Assembly (NCBI GenBank): GCA_021733925.1
Contig: JAIPJY010000025.1
Span: 35,391 to 99,390, forward strand
Length of the DNA stretch: 64,000 nt
Source of the DNA: Prosthecobacter sp.
GTDB taxonomy: Bacteria; Verrucomicrobiota; Verrucomicrobiia; Verrucomicrobiales; Verrucomicrobiaceae
Direction: 5' to 3'
The translations under genes were made by a program, and so were the position numbers. Positions within the stretch are counted from its first letter, which is position 1. The number at the start of each line of letters is the position of its first letter. The notes below the pieces were generated by a model. That model was given only the letters and a program-made list of their open reading frames with translations. It was not told where the DNA came from and did not search any database. Positions 55,605 to 63,727 of the stretch are shown here, piece after piece.

Positions 55605-56978
55605 ATGCTTTACCGCACCCTCGCCCTCCTCGTCACAGCCACGACGCTCTCCCACGCAGCCCCTGCGGAGCACGTCATCCTCATCAGCATCGACGGCTGG
55701 GCGCATCAGTACTTTGAGGATCCCAAGTGCCACATGCCCGCCGTGAAGGCGCTGGCGGCGAAGGGCGTGCGGGCGAAGCGCATGGAGTGCTCCTTCCCCA
55801 CGGTGACGTGGACGAACCACACGACGCTGGTCACGGGCGTGCATCCGGCGAAGCATGGGGTGCTGGCGAATGAGTACTTTGACCGTGCCACGCGGAAGAA
55901 GGTGCCGCTGATTCCTGACCCGATTTTCAACAAGGATGAGATCGTCAAGACACCGACCATCTACGACGCGGCCAAGGCGGCCGGTTTGACCACCGCCGGG
56001 GTGATCTGGCCTGCCTCACGCGGGGCGAAGACGCTGGACTGGACGGTGCCGGATGTGTTTGACCAGGAGCTGTTCGAAAAATACGGCACCCCCTCCCTGC
56101 TGGAAGAGGCGCGTGCGGCGGGCATCCCCTTCGAGAAGCAGAACGAGTGGTGCAAAATGGGCAATCCGGGCAAGGCACCGCGCGACTACATGTACATGCT
56201 GCTCGCGACGCACATCATCAAAAAGCACAAGCCGAACTTCCTCGCGCTGCATCTCGTGAGCCTCGATTCCTTCGAGCATGCGCATGGCCGCCAGGTGCCG
56301 GAAGCCTACTGGGCGGCGAATGATTCGGACAACCGCGTGGCGGACATCGTGCGTGCCACGGAAGAGGCGGGCATCCGCGACAAGACGACCTTCATCATCA
56401 CCACCGACCACGGCTTCGTCACCTACACCAAATCCATCAATGCCAACGCAGCGCTGCGGAAGGATGGCTTCGTCAAAGCCGTGCTGGGCAAGAGCCTCGC
56501 GCCCGACTCCCAGGTCTTCGCCATGGCCGAAGGCGGCGCGTGCTTCGTCTATGTGCTGGATGATGCCAATCGCGACAGCATTCTGAAACAGATCACGCCA
56601 ACGCTGGCCAAGCTGGAAGGTGTGGAGGGCGTGGTCGAGGCGAAGGACTTCGACGCCAAGCTGCATCACCTCACGGCTTCCAAGGATGGCCGCGAGCCGG
56701 ATCTCGTGCTGCTGGCCGCCGACGGCTACACCTTCACCGATTCACTCGCTGACAACAACGTCATCATTCCAAACGACCCGCCCAAAGGCGCCCATGGCCA
56801 CTTCCAGCTCGACCCGAATCTCTACGGCGGCTTTGTCATCAGCGGTGCCGGGGTGAAGCAGGGCGTGGAGCTCGATGAGATCAAGAACATCGACGTGACA
56901 CCGACGATGGCCAAGCTCCTCGGCATCCCCTTCCCTGACGCGGATGGCCGGGTGCTGGAGGAGGCGCTGGCGAAATAA
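55605..56978 (+). CDS. Secreted nucleotide pyrophosphatase/phosphodiesterase-like enzyme
   Basis: The 457-residue protein has a signal peptide (MLYRTLALLVTATTLSHA) and the alkaline-phosphatase fold. Metal ligands are in HVILISIDGW and FIITTDHGFVTY. The nucleophile Thr lies in FPTVTWTNHTTLVTGVHP, which is the nucleotide pyrophosphatase (NPP) pattern. The end carries DVTPTMAKLLGIPFPDADG. It most likely cleaves a phosphodiester outside the cell. The ATG at 55605 was chosen because it gives the signal peptide. Its last codons are echoed at 57367-57402. Confidence 0.88.
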   Translation: MLYRTLALLVTATTLSHAAPAEHVILISIDGWAHQYFEDPKCHMPAVKALAAKGVRAKRMECSFPTVTWTNHTTLVTGVHPAKHGVLANEYFDRATRKKVPLIPDPIFNKDEIVKTPTIYDAAKAAGLTTAGVIWPASRGAKTLDWTVPDVFDQELFEKYGTPSLLEEARAAGIPFEKQNEWCKMGNPGKAPRDYMYMLLATHIIKKHKPNFLALHLVSLDSFEHAHGRQVPEAYWAANDSDNRVADIVRATEEAGIRDKTTFIITTDHGFVTYTKSINANAALRKDGFVKAVLGKSLAPDSQVFAMAEGGACFVYVLDDANRDSILKQITPTLAKLEGVEGVVEAKDFDAKLHHLTASKDGREPDLVLLAADGYTFTDSLADNNVIIPNDPPKGAHGHFQLDPNLYGGFVISGAGVKQGVELDEIKNIDVTPTMAKLLGIPFPDADGRVLEEALAK

Positions 56979-56990
56979 GCATTGTCGCTC

Positions 56991-57368
56991 ATGAAGAAGG
57001 CCGACCGTCAACAGTCCAATCAACGGCTGCGCAAGGTATTGGACGACCGGCCACGGCGGATTCGAATGCTGCTGGAACGAGGATTGATCAAAAATGCGTC
57101 GGAGATTCCCGAGGACGCCATTCCGATCGATCCTGAGCACTCGCCCCATGCTGGCACTACGATTCCGGCAGTTTTTTACCAGGACATCGAGTTTGTCTGT
57201 GCCGACTGCGGCAAACCTGATTTTTGGTCCGCCGGCTCGCAGCAGCATTATTTCGAGGTTTCGAAGGCATCACCCTACAAGCAACCGAAACACTGCTACG
57301 ACTGCAGGCAGAAAGAGCTGGCAAGGAAAACTCAGGCGAGAATGAATGCAGGGCACGCGCCCCGATGA
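56991..57368 (+). CDS. Zinc-ribbon domain protein
   Basis: The 125-residue protein has two Cys pairs, FVCADCGK and HCYDCRQK, about 35 residues apart, which form a zinc ribbon of the PF13451 type (AGSQQHYFEVSKASPYKQPK lies between). Its role is unknown and may be nucleic-acid binding. It starts 12 bp after the phosphodiesterase stop. A TTG at 56982 is a less likely start. It is followed at once by a relic of the phosphodiesterase end. Confidence 0.8.
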   Translation: MKKADRQQSNQRLRKVLDDRPRRIRMLLERGLIKNASEIPEDAIPIDPEHSPHAGTTIPAVFYQDIEFVCADCGKPDFWSAGSQQHYFEVSKASPYKQPKHCYDCRQKELARKTQARMNAGHAPR

Positions 57369-57402
57369 TGGGGGTAGGGTGCTGGAGGAGTCGCTGAAAT
57401 AA
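57367..57402 (+). pseudogene. Relic of the phosphodiesterase 3' end
   Basis: Read in frame it gives DGGRVLEESLK and a stop, against DADGRVLEEALAK at the end of the phosphodiesterase gene. The shared DNA includes 14 exact bases, GGGTGCTGGAGGAG, and AAATAAG. It overlaps the zinc-ribbon stop by 2 bp. It looks like the duplicated end of the upstream gene or a lost paralog. Confidence 0.5.
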
Positions 57403-57468
57403 GGCCTCGAGTGTTTTCAAAACTCATTTCCGGATCAAGCCCAGAAGCAGCCGAGAATGCCCCCATAT

Positions 57469-57672
57469 GGACTGCGGTCGCGGAGCGAGGAACGAGCGCA
57501 GCTACCGCTTTCGACGGACTCGGTGATTCAAGTGTGCCAGAAAATCCTCGAATGCGGGAGCTGATGGGTTTTCGCAGGCTGGGCAGCTTGCGCATGCCAG
57601 GAGACGCGCGAAAGCGGCAGCTCCAGCGCACAGCAAACCACACGAGAGCGTCAGGAAGTCGCAGCCGCACTC
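57469..57672. repeat. Dispersed ~190-bp palindromic element, copy A
   Basis: This copy matches the reverse complement of 19610-19791. The left arm (57469-57514) agrees with the right arm of the other copy at 42 of 46 positions. The right part (from about 57605) contains GCGCGAAAGCGGCAGCT and ends CCGCACTCC. There is no coding signal. Confidence 0.7.
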
Positions 57673-57697
57673 CAAATTCGCCTGGCGTGCTCACGCT

Positions 57698-57750
57698 CCC
57701 CATATGGACTACGGTCGCGGAGCGATGAGCGAACGCTACCGCTTGCGCAG
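57698..57750. repeat. Partial third copy of the dispersed element arm
   Basis: The 27 bases from CCCCATATGGACT to AGCGA repeat the start of copy A (57461-57487) with a single base change, then decay (GCTACCGCTTGCG). It is a direct repeat of the left arm. Confidence 0.6.
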
Positions 57751-57796
57751 GCCAGTGTCCCCAAGACATGAGCTAAAGCTCATGAGTACTTTGCGC

Positions 57797-58426
57797 CTAC
57801 AGCATGCCCGGCGCATAGCGCGGGCGGTTGTCAACACCGGCACCGATTTGCTGACGCATGCGGGTGTCATCCAGGGCGCGGTCCACGCAATCCTGCAGGG
57901 CACGGGAGGTCAGCTCGCGCAGGATGGGCACGGGCGAGCCGCTGCCGGGACGATACGCGGTGCTCTGGCGCTCGCCTTCATAGACGTGGGTGAAAATCAC
58001 CCGGCCGGAGGTGGCTTCGACCACGTTCACGCGGATGCGCGCGTAGCCATAGGGATGCACGAGGAGCTGGGAGCGCAGGTCCTGGATTTCCCCGGTGAGG
58101 ATGAAACGGCCCTTCACGTCTGTGGCGAGCATGCCGCGTGACTCCAAGGCGTAGCCAAAGGCGTTGCGCACGACATCGCTGACCGGCAGCCGGGTCTGGA
58201 TGGTATCGACCGTCGGGCCGATGGGCAGGCGCACATGGCCGAGTGTCTGAGGCTGCTCACCGCGCTTGTCCTTGAACTCGCCGACGGCAAAGTCTGGCGC
58301 TCCCCGCATCATTCGACCGGCCTGTGGCAGGTAGTCGAGGCTGATGACCGAGGAGTTGGCACAGGAGGAAAAGCTGAGGCAGGCTGCGGTTCCGAGGAGA
58401 ATGAGAGAAAAGCACCGAAAGTTCAT
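57797..58426 (-). CDS. YajG-like outer-membrane lipoprotein
   Basis: The 209-residue protein has a lipoprotein signal (CFSLILLGTAACLSFSSC, with the lipidated Cys in FSSC). The body resembles the YajG/DUF4136-type lipoproteins, with an exported beta-rich part (VLLATDVKGRF-like GMLATDVKGRFILTGEIQDL) and a VDNRP stretch near the end. The ATG at 58426 is preferred over ones a few codons upstream. It is divergent from the L,D-transpeptidase, with a 152-bp gap. Confidence 0.75.
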   Translation of the reverse strand: MNFRCFSLILLGTAACLSFSSCANSSVISLDYLPQAGRMMRGAPDFAVGEFKDKRGEQPQTLGHVRLPIGPTVDTIQTRLPVSDVVRNAFGYALESRGMLATDVKGRFILTGEIQDLRSQLLVHPYGYARIRVNVVEATSGRVIFTHVYEGERQSTAYRPGSGSPVPILRELTSRALQDCVDRALDDTRMRQQIGAGVDNRPRYAPGML

Positions 58427-58502
58427 GGATATCATCATTAGAACGCCTTGGACGCGAATCAATGTGCTAGATTCACCCAATGCCCGTCCGCAGGCAAAAA
58501 AA

Positions 58503-58573
58503 CAACCCTGCCGGAACTCGGAGCTCAGGAAAAAAACCCCCAAAACCTGAATCCAATTAACCCGGCAGGGTTG
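58503..58573 (+). promoter_or_regulatory. Leader hairpin over the ribosome site of the L,D-transpeptidase
   Basis: CAACCCTGCCGG (58503-58514) pairs perfectly with CCGGCAGGGTTG (58562-58573). The right arm contains the Shine-Dalgarno stretch GCAGGG, 7 bases before the ATG at 58579. Folding the mRNA would therefore hide the ribosome site, which suggests translational control, perhaps by temperature or a factor. Confidence 0.6.
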
Positions 58574-58578
58574 ATTTA

Positions 58579-59382
58579 ATGAATATATTCGGAAACAGCT
58601 TCCCCATGCAATACCAAAAAGTTTTCCATCGAAAAAAGGCAAGCCTTCTCACCTTACTGGTCATCGGCATTTCCGCCCTATGTCCATCAGAGTCTCACGC
58701 ACAGCTTGGCCGCGGGGTGCGGCAGGTGATCGTCTCCCAGGCAGCCACCTGGAACTCGAACACGGCCACGATGCAGTGCTATCAGCGCGCCTCCGCTGGG
58801 GCGCCCTGGCAGGCCGTGCTGGAGAAACCAGTGCCTGTCCTGCTGGGCAGGAAGGGGCTGGCCTGGGGGCGTGGAGTCTTCAATCCACCCCAGAACGGCA
58901 TCCCCGCCAAGGTGGAAAAGGACTGGCGTGCCCCAGCAGGTGTGTTCCAGCTGGGTTCTTTGTTTGGCTATGCCGCCACCCCGCCCGGCGGCGCCCGCTG
59001 GCCGTACATCCAGGTCGGCCCCTGGGATGCCTATGTCGATGACTCGACCCTGCCCCAATATTACAACCGCCACATCCGCATTGATCCCCGTCAGGGCATC
59101 CCGCCGTGGTTTGAGAAGCAAAAAATGCGCCTGGGAGATGCCGCCTACAAGTGGATGCTCGAAATCCGTCATAACCAGAATCCTTCCGCTCCAGGCTATG
59201 GCAGCGCCATTTTCTTCCACGTACGCCGTGGCCCGGACAAACCCAGCGCCGGCTGCACCACCATGGCCGAGGGTGATCTGACCCGCCTCTTGCGCTGGAT
59301 CGATCCCACCGCCTCACCGCATTACGTGTTGCTGCCCAAGGCTGACTATACGGCGCTGCGTGGCACGTGGGGGTTGCCGTGA
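58579..59382 (+). CDS. Secreted L,D-transpeptidase-like protein
   Basis: The 267-residue protein has a signal peptide (FHRKKASLLTLLVIGISALC, then SESHA) and a YkuD-type catalytic region: GSAIFFHVRRGPDKPSAGCTTM, with His about 13 residues before Cys. It likely acts on peptidoglycan. The start is supported by the SD site 7 bases upstream, which lies in the leader hairpin. It is convergent with the lipid cluster at 59384, with a 1-bp gap. Confidence 0.85.
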   Translation: MNIFGNSFPMQYQKVFHRKKASLLTLLVIGISALCPSESHAQLGRGVRQVIVSQAATWNSNTATMQCYQRASAGAPWQAVLEKPVPVLLGRKGLAWGRGVFNPPQNGIPAKVEKDWRAPAGVFQLGSLFGYAATPPGGARWPYIQVGPWDAYVDDSTLPQYYNRHIRIDPRQGIPPWFEKQKMRLGDAAYKWMLEIRHNQNPSAPGYGSAIFFHVRRGPDKPSAGCTTMAEGDLTRLLRWIDPTASPHYVLLPKADYTALRGTWGLP

Positions 59383-59383
59383 G

Positions 59384-60295
59384 TCAGATTTCCGCCGTAT
59401 CCACCCACCAGTCATGGTTCGGCTCAAGGTCGTGGCCGTAGATCGTTGCCGGGGCTTGCAGCACTTGGAGATCCCGCATTTCCGCCAGCAAGGCAGAGAG
59501 CTTCGACCTCGGCACAGCAACGAATAAAGCGGGCAGGCCAGCATCCAATGCTGCCACCAAGGCCGTGCGAATGACCGCCGCTCCGCAGGCTGGGTCACCA
59601 AACTGAAAACCCGAAAGATGCGCGGACAGCATCTCGGTGCCTGCATTCGTCCAGAGCCGTTTACCACGTCGGGTATCTTCCAGCCAAGCGGCATCGGCGA
59701 TCCGTTGAGGTGTCATCAATGAGCGCAAGGCGTGGTTTCCTCCCGTGAGAATGCAGGCAGGCATTGGTGCGGACGAATCAGGTAAACTCATCGTCACAGG
59801 TGCTAGTGACAGAGCTTCCGCAGCGGTGACCCTGAGCACCACGATCTGCGCGAGCTGCTGAAACGCCGGAATGCCGAGACGCCCGGTGTAGTCCGTGGGC
59901 CGCCGCCCGGTGCCGTCCATCACGATGCCGTAGCAGCGGTGGGTGCCGCTTTGCTCCACCTGCCGCCGCGTTTCCAGCATCAGGCGCGCCACCAGCCCGC
60001 TGCAGCGATACTGCGAACTCACTTTCAAATCGCACAGGTAGTGCACCCGACGCCGCTCCTGCCCGCACAGCATCCAGCGCTCCACCCGCGCCACGGTTCC
60101 CAGCACTTCCCCCGCTGCTTCAGCCACGATAATTGTCGCATCTCCCATGGCAGCAAAGAACGGCAGGTAGTCCCGTCCGTGCGAAATGCTAAACCGACCG
60201 TCAGCACCCAGTGGATAATCAAACTGGCGCTCGAACCGCTCCAGCGCCTCTCCCAGCCATGCAGGTGGGGGTTCATGGAGGGTATGAAGGTTCAT
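59384..60295 (-). CDS. GNAT-like acyltransferase, last gene of the lipid cluster
   Basis: The 303-residue protein has a GNAT-like N-terminal half: EVLGTVARVERWMLCGQERR, then HYLCDLKVSSQYRCSGLVAR, with the acyl-CoA-binding Q-x(5)-G loop. Its C-terminal half (about 170-303) is different and unrecognised. It overlaps the BtaA-like gene by 4 bp. A role in transferring an acyl group to the aminolipid headgroup is an inference from context. Confidence 0.75.
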   Translation of the reverse strand: MNLHTLHEPPPAWLGEALERFERQFDYPLGADGRFSISHGRDYLPFFAAMGDATIIVAEAAGEVLGTVARVERWMLCGQERRRVHYLCDLKVSSQYRCSGLVARLMLETRRQVEQSGTHRCYGIVMDGTGRRPTDYTGRLGIPAFQQLAQIVVLRVTAAEALSLAPVTMSLPDSSAPMPACILTGGNHALRSLMTPQRIADAAWLEDTRRGKRLWTNAGTEMLSAHLSGFQFGDPACGAAVIRTALVAALDAGLPALFVAVPRSKLSALLAEMRDLQVLQAPATIYGHDLEPNHDWWVDTAEI

Positions 60296-61305
60296 GAGCG
60301 GCTGCCGACCAAAATTTGTGGATAAAAGAAACTGCGATCGCGCTGCTCCATCGCTTGCCCCAGCGCATGATCCCAGACGATGTCTCCGGCCAGCCCATCC
60401 ATGTCGAGCGAGGAATTCAACTGACGCAGGATGATTCTCCCCCCGCGCTTCAGGGCCCTCCCAGCCGCTGCCAGCGTTTGCGCCGCCTGCGCAGGAGAAA
60501 GCCAGTCGAGGATGTTCGAAAGGTGCACCATGTCCACGCTGGCAGCGGGCATGGATGTGAGGACTTCCATCATGCGGCCCTGATGCCAGACCACCTTCGC
60601 ACGGATCGCGCCCTCCATCTCCAGCCAGTCGTATCGATGCCCCTGCGCAAACGTTCCGGCATACATCTGCCGCAGGAAGGGATTGGTCTCCGCATCGGCA
60701 CGCGCCAATGCCACGCGGGTGCGCCAGGCAAAGTGCTCGTGAAAGGGGCGGCGTGGATTCTGCGCCGCTTCATGGCCAAAGAGTGTCACCAGATTCGTCA
60801 AAGACATCACCCGCGCCAAAGCTTCGTCCAGATCTGCACCGCCTGCTTTCACCCGCCGCAGTTCAGCGAAGCAGCGTTCATAGCGCCCTGCATGATCCGG
60901 CCCATGGATCGCAACCAAACTCATTGGTCCAAACACTTCCTCAGGCAGATTCAATTCATCCCACAGTCGTTTCAATGCCTCACTGCGCAGCGGCATGTCC
61001 TCATGCCCCAGCAACCGTGCCGTTTGATCTGCGCTGGAATGTGCCGCGAGATGCAGTTTGCACTTGGAAAGAGCAAGCTGCGCCGGGTTCATGTCCACCG
61101 CATGAATGCGCTGCAAAGGCAGCCGCGCCAGTTGCACGAGTGTCTCGCCACCGGAGGCGATCATCACCACCACAGCGTCTGCGGGCAGTGTTTGCGCCAG
61201 CTCCACATCGAGACGTGGATCTTCACGCACCTGCGCGAAGGCCAGCGGCAGTTGGGCGGCCTCGATGGCCCAGGCGTCAGCGGGAACAAGATTGGTTTCG
61301 AGCAT
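60292..61305 (-). CDS. DUF3419 (BtaA-like) aminocarboxypropyl transferase
   Basis: The 337-residue protein matches DUF3419. BtaA, a member of this family, moves the 3-amino-3-carboxypropyl group of SAM onto diacylglycerol. The SAM-binding start is VVVMIASGGETLVQLARLP, followed by IHAVDMNPAQLALSKCKLHL, and SLTNLVTLFGHEAAQNPRRP and VDMVHLSNILDWLSPAQAAQ are typical. It overlaps the upstream PAP2 gene by 29 bp. No BtaB-like N-methyltransferase is in the cluster. Confidence 0.85.
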   Translation of the reverse strand: MLETNLVPADAWAIEAAQLPLAFAQVREDPRLDVELAQTLPADAVVVMIASGGETLVQLARLPLQRIHAVDMNPAQLALSKCKLHLAAHSSADQTARLLGHEDMPLRSEALKRLWDELNLPEEVFGPMSLVAIHGPDHAGRYERCFAELRRVKAGGADLDEALARVMSLTNLVTLFGHEAAQNPRRPFHEHFAWRTRVALARADAETNPFLRQMYAGTFAQGHRYDWLEMEGAIRAKVVWHQGRMMEVLTSMPAASVDMVHLSNILDWLSPAQAAQTLAAAGRALKRGGRIILRQLNSSLDMDGLAGDIVWDHALGQAMEQRDRSFFYPQILVGSRS

Positions 61306-62122
61306 AGATAACTTGAAGGGCTAAAAACAGCAGGCCGGCGGCCAGCAAGTCCACCGCATAATGCAGCCGCAGCGCCAGAGTGGCTGCGAGCATCAGCAGC
61401 GAAGGCGTGAGCATGATCCAGAAACGCAGCCGAAAAAACCGCCAGTCCCAGGCCAGCAGCGTCAGTGTAATCAGCACATGCAGGCTGGGAAAAGCATCAT
61501 AGCGCGAGGCCATCGCGATGTTGAGGCTTTCATTCCAGTGCGTCAGCAGACCGCCGACCAGCGGCATGAAAAACAGTTCAGGAAACGCCGTCAGCGGTGG
61601 TGCCGCCGGGTAGAGCAGATAGCCGCAGATCCCAACCGCAAAAGCCGAGAACAGATGCGAACCAAACATCACACTCTGCTTGTTCGTGATAACCACCTGC
61701 AGCAGCGCCCAGTGCAAATAAACGTGATAGCTCATGTAGCCCAGGCTCAGCACATCATTGATACCAGGACTCAACACGCCGCGCAGGGCAAGCACGGGTG
61801 ACTCGCCAAACAATGCCACGTCTGCGGCCAGCAGTTCATGATGGCGCAATGGCACCGCCAGCGCTTCCACCAGCACGGACGAACTGGCATACAGCGCCCA
61901 CGTCACGACATAAGCCCCCAGCAAACGCATGCGCCCGCCTGTTTCAGCCCGGCACACCAGCCAGGCATAGGCGCTGGTCAGTCCCACAGTTTCGATCAAC
62001 AGCGGCTGCCAGCCATTTACGCAAGCCAGCGCCACGCTCAAGGCGGCACCGATGCCCAGATACAGCCACTCATGAATCTGCACACGCCGCACCGTCACAA
62101 GTGTTTGTCGGCCCCCTTCCAC
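61277..62122 (-). CDS. PAP2/AUR1-like membrane enzyme
   Basis: The 281-residue protein has about seven membrane segments and the PAP2 motifs RYDAFPSLHVLITLTLLAWD and ALRLHYAVDLLAAGL, plus VLSLGYMSYHVYLHWALLQV, which fits the AUR1-like branch. It probably transfers or removes a phospho-headgroup on a lipid. It overlaps the desaturase gene by 28 bp. Confidence 0.85.
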   Translation of the reverse strand: MEGGRQTLVTVRRVQIHEWLYLGIGAALSVALACVNGWQPLLIETVGLTSAYAWLVCRAETGGRMRLLGAYVVTWALYASSSVLVEALAVPLRHHELLAADVALFGESPVLALRGVLSPGINDVLSLGYMSYHVYLHWALLQVVITNKQSVMFGSHLFSAFAVGICGYLLYPAAPPLTAFPELFFMPLVGGLLTHWNESLNIAMASRYDAFPSLHVLITLTLLAWDWRFFRLRFWIMLTPSLLMLAATLALRLHYAVDLLAAGLLFLALQVIYARNQSCSR

Positions 62123-63027
62123 CCCAATGGACTGCGGCGCAGGCTGTGAATGAAAAATTCGCGCACAAAGGACGAGTAAGAGCGGATGTACGGCGCCCCC
62201 TGCTCACGCAGCGCCGGAGCCAGCGACGCATGCACCTCGGGCAGGTGATGCCATGGCACGCCGGGAAACAGATGGTGCTCCAGGTGGTAGTTCTCATTGC
62301 ACATGAAAAAGCGCACCAGCGGGCTGGTCAGTATCGTTCGTGTGCCGCGCACCTCGTCACTCGCATGCTCCAGCAGCGTGTGCTGGCTCATGCCACGGAT
62401 GTTCACCATGGTGTTGATGAAAAGCATGGGCATCAGCCAGCCATGCCACAGCCAGATGGCGGGCACATAGGACCATGCCAGCCACACCAGCAGCGCCGTG
62501 GCACACACTTCAGCCGTGATCCCAAGACGATCTTTTGCCATGCCTTGTTTGAATCCGAGGATGGGAATCGCCGTGATATAAACAGGATACCCCACCAGCA
62601 GCCGCAGCCAGTTCATGATAAACACCATCCACGTCCAGCGCGTGTAGTTCGCATAATGATCCGGATCACCTTCGTCACCGAGGTGCTGGTGGTGATTCAG
62701 ATGCAGCACGCGGTAGGCGGAGAAATTTTGCAGCACCGGCATCGCGCACAGCGCACCGAGCACCGCATTCAAGCTGCGGTTCCTGGCCAGTGATCCGTGT
62801 ACCGCCTCATGGGTGAACAGGCTGATGCCATGCAAGGATGCGGCCGCGAGAAGATACAGCGGCACCACGAGCAGCCACTTCCACCACAGCGCCTCCAATG
62901 AAACAACGAACACCGCGCCTCCCGCCCCCAAGGCATAGAGAGCCATGAACGCCACCACACGCCAGGCATGCCGCGCGGCGGAGCGGGTGTGGCAGATCTT
63001 CTGCAAATCAGGTGGAAGTGAGTTCAT
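62095..63027 (-). CDS. Membrane fatty-acid desaturase
   Basis: The 310-residue diiron membrane enzyme has the three His boxes: HEAVHGS, HLNHHQHLG and NYHLEHHLFPGVPWHHL. It inserts a double bond or hydroxyl into an acyl chain. The ATG at 63027 is chosen, although the frame is open to 63276 across the previous gene. It overlaps the first cluster gene by 20 bp. Confidence 0.92.
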   Translation of the reverse strand: MNSLPPDLQKICHTRSAARHAWRVVAFMALYALGAGGAVFVVSLEALWWKWLLVVPLYLLAAASLHGISLFTHEAVHGSLARNRSLNAVLGALCAMPVLQNFSAYRVLHLNHHQHLGDEGDPDHYANYTRWTWMVFIMNWLRLLVGYPVYITAIPILGFKQGMAKDRLGITAEVCATALLVWLAWSYVPAIWLWHGWLMPMLFINTMVNIRGMSQHTLLEHASDEVRGTRTILTSPLVRFFMCNENYHLEHHLFPGVPWHHLPEVHASLAPALREQGAPYIRSYSSFVREFFIHSLRRSPLGWKGADKHL

Positions 63028-63727
63028 GATGTCGTGCAGTTGCCTCCCAAAGATCCTCATACAGCCGGTCAAACACATGCAGCCCCAGCCGCACGCCGTC
63101 TTCAACCTCTGCGCGATCATCGCCCCCGGCTTTCCAGGCCTTCGCCACGCATTCAAAAAATTCCGCCGCATGCCGGCCATCAATCTCTTCGTGCAGATTG
63201 TAATGCACCAGTTCTTCGGCTGACACCCACCCACGCCGAAAAACCGTTGCGCCGAGGCGTGCCGAAATGCCCGCAAAGGTGTATTCGATCACGCCCAGAC
63301 ACGCAAAGGCCACCTCGATGCGCTCCATCAAACACACCCCCATGAGGCTCGCGTTGAAGGCTCTTACCGCTTCACCTTCACGCAGGTGCTTCATCGCTTC
63401 GCGCTTCACTCCCAGCGTTTCCAAAAAACGCAGGAAGGTCATGTCATGCGCCAGGGTGGGTTCAAAGACCGCCGCCCCTTCTTCCACATAGCCGTGCTCC
63501 TCCGCCAGATTGCAGACCAAGCTCCGCCGAAGCGCTGAACTCGGCATCCGCGCCATCAGCGCCGCCATCGGCCTGGAAAAATAGCGCACCGCAAAATAAA
63601 ACTGCTGCTGCGTCGCCTGAAACATCTCCCGGCTCATCGCGGCATCTTCCAGCGCCGAAAAATAGCGGTTGTTCAAAATCCCCCGCGCCTTCGCCTGAGC
63701 AGCGACCCAGCCTAGTAGTTCATCCAT
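63008..63727 (-). CDS. Heme-oxygenase-like diiron enzyme, first gene of the lipid cluster
   Basis: The 239-residue protein has the HDO-type pattern: Glu76/77 and His78 in LVCNLAEEHGYVE, Glu in MERIEVAFACLGVIEY, and HYNLHEEIDGRHAAEFFE. Such enzymes include UndA and other oxidases acting on fatty acids or amino acids. It is the first gene of five overlapping minus-strand genes. The substrate is not known. Confidence 0.85.
   Translation of the reverse strand: MDELLGWVAAQAKARGILNNRYFSALEDAAMSREMFQATQQQFYFAVRYFSRPMAALMARMPSSALRRSLVCNLAEEHGYVEEGAAVFEPTLAHDMTFLRFLETLGVKREAMKHLREGEAVRAFNASLMGVCLMERIEVAFACLGVIEYTFAGISARLGATVFRRGWVSAEELVHYNLHEEIDGRHAAEFFECVAKAWKAGGDDRAEVEDGVRLGLHVFDRLYEDLWEATARHHELTST

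Larger units (their letters stand above)
57369..57796. other. Intergenic region, 428 bp
   Basis: It holds the phosphodiesterase relic, the repeat element at 57469-57672, and a partial third copy from 57698. No gene was seen. Confidence 0.6.
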
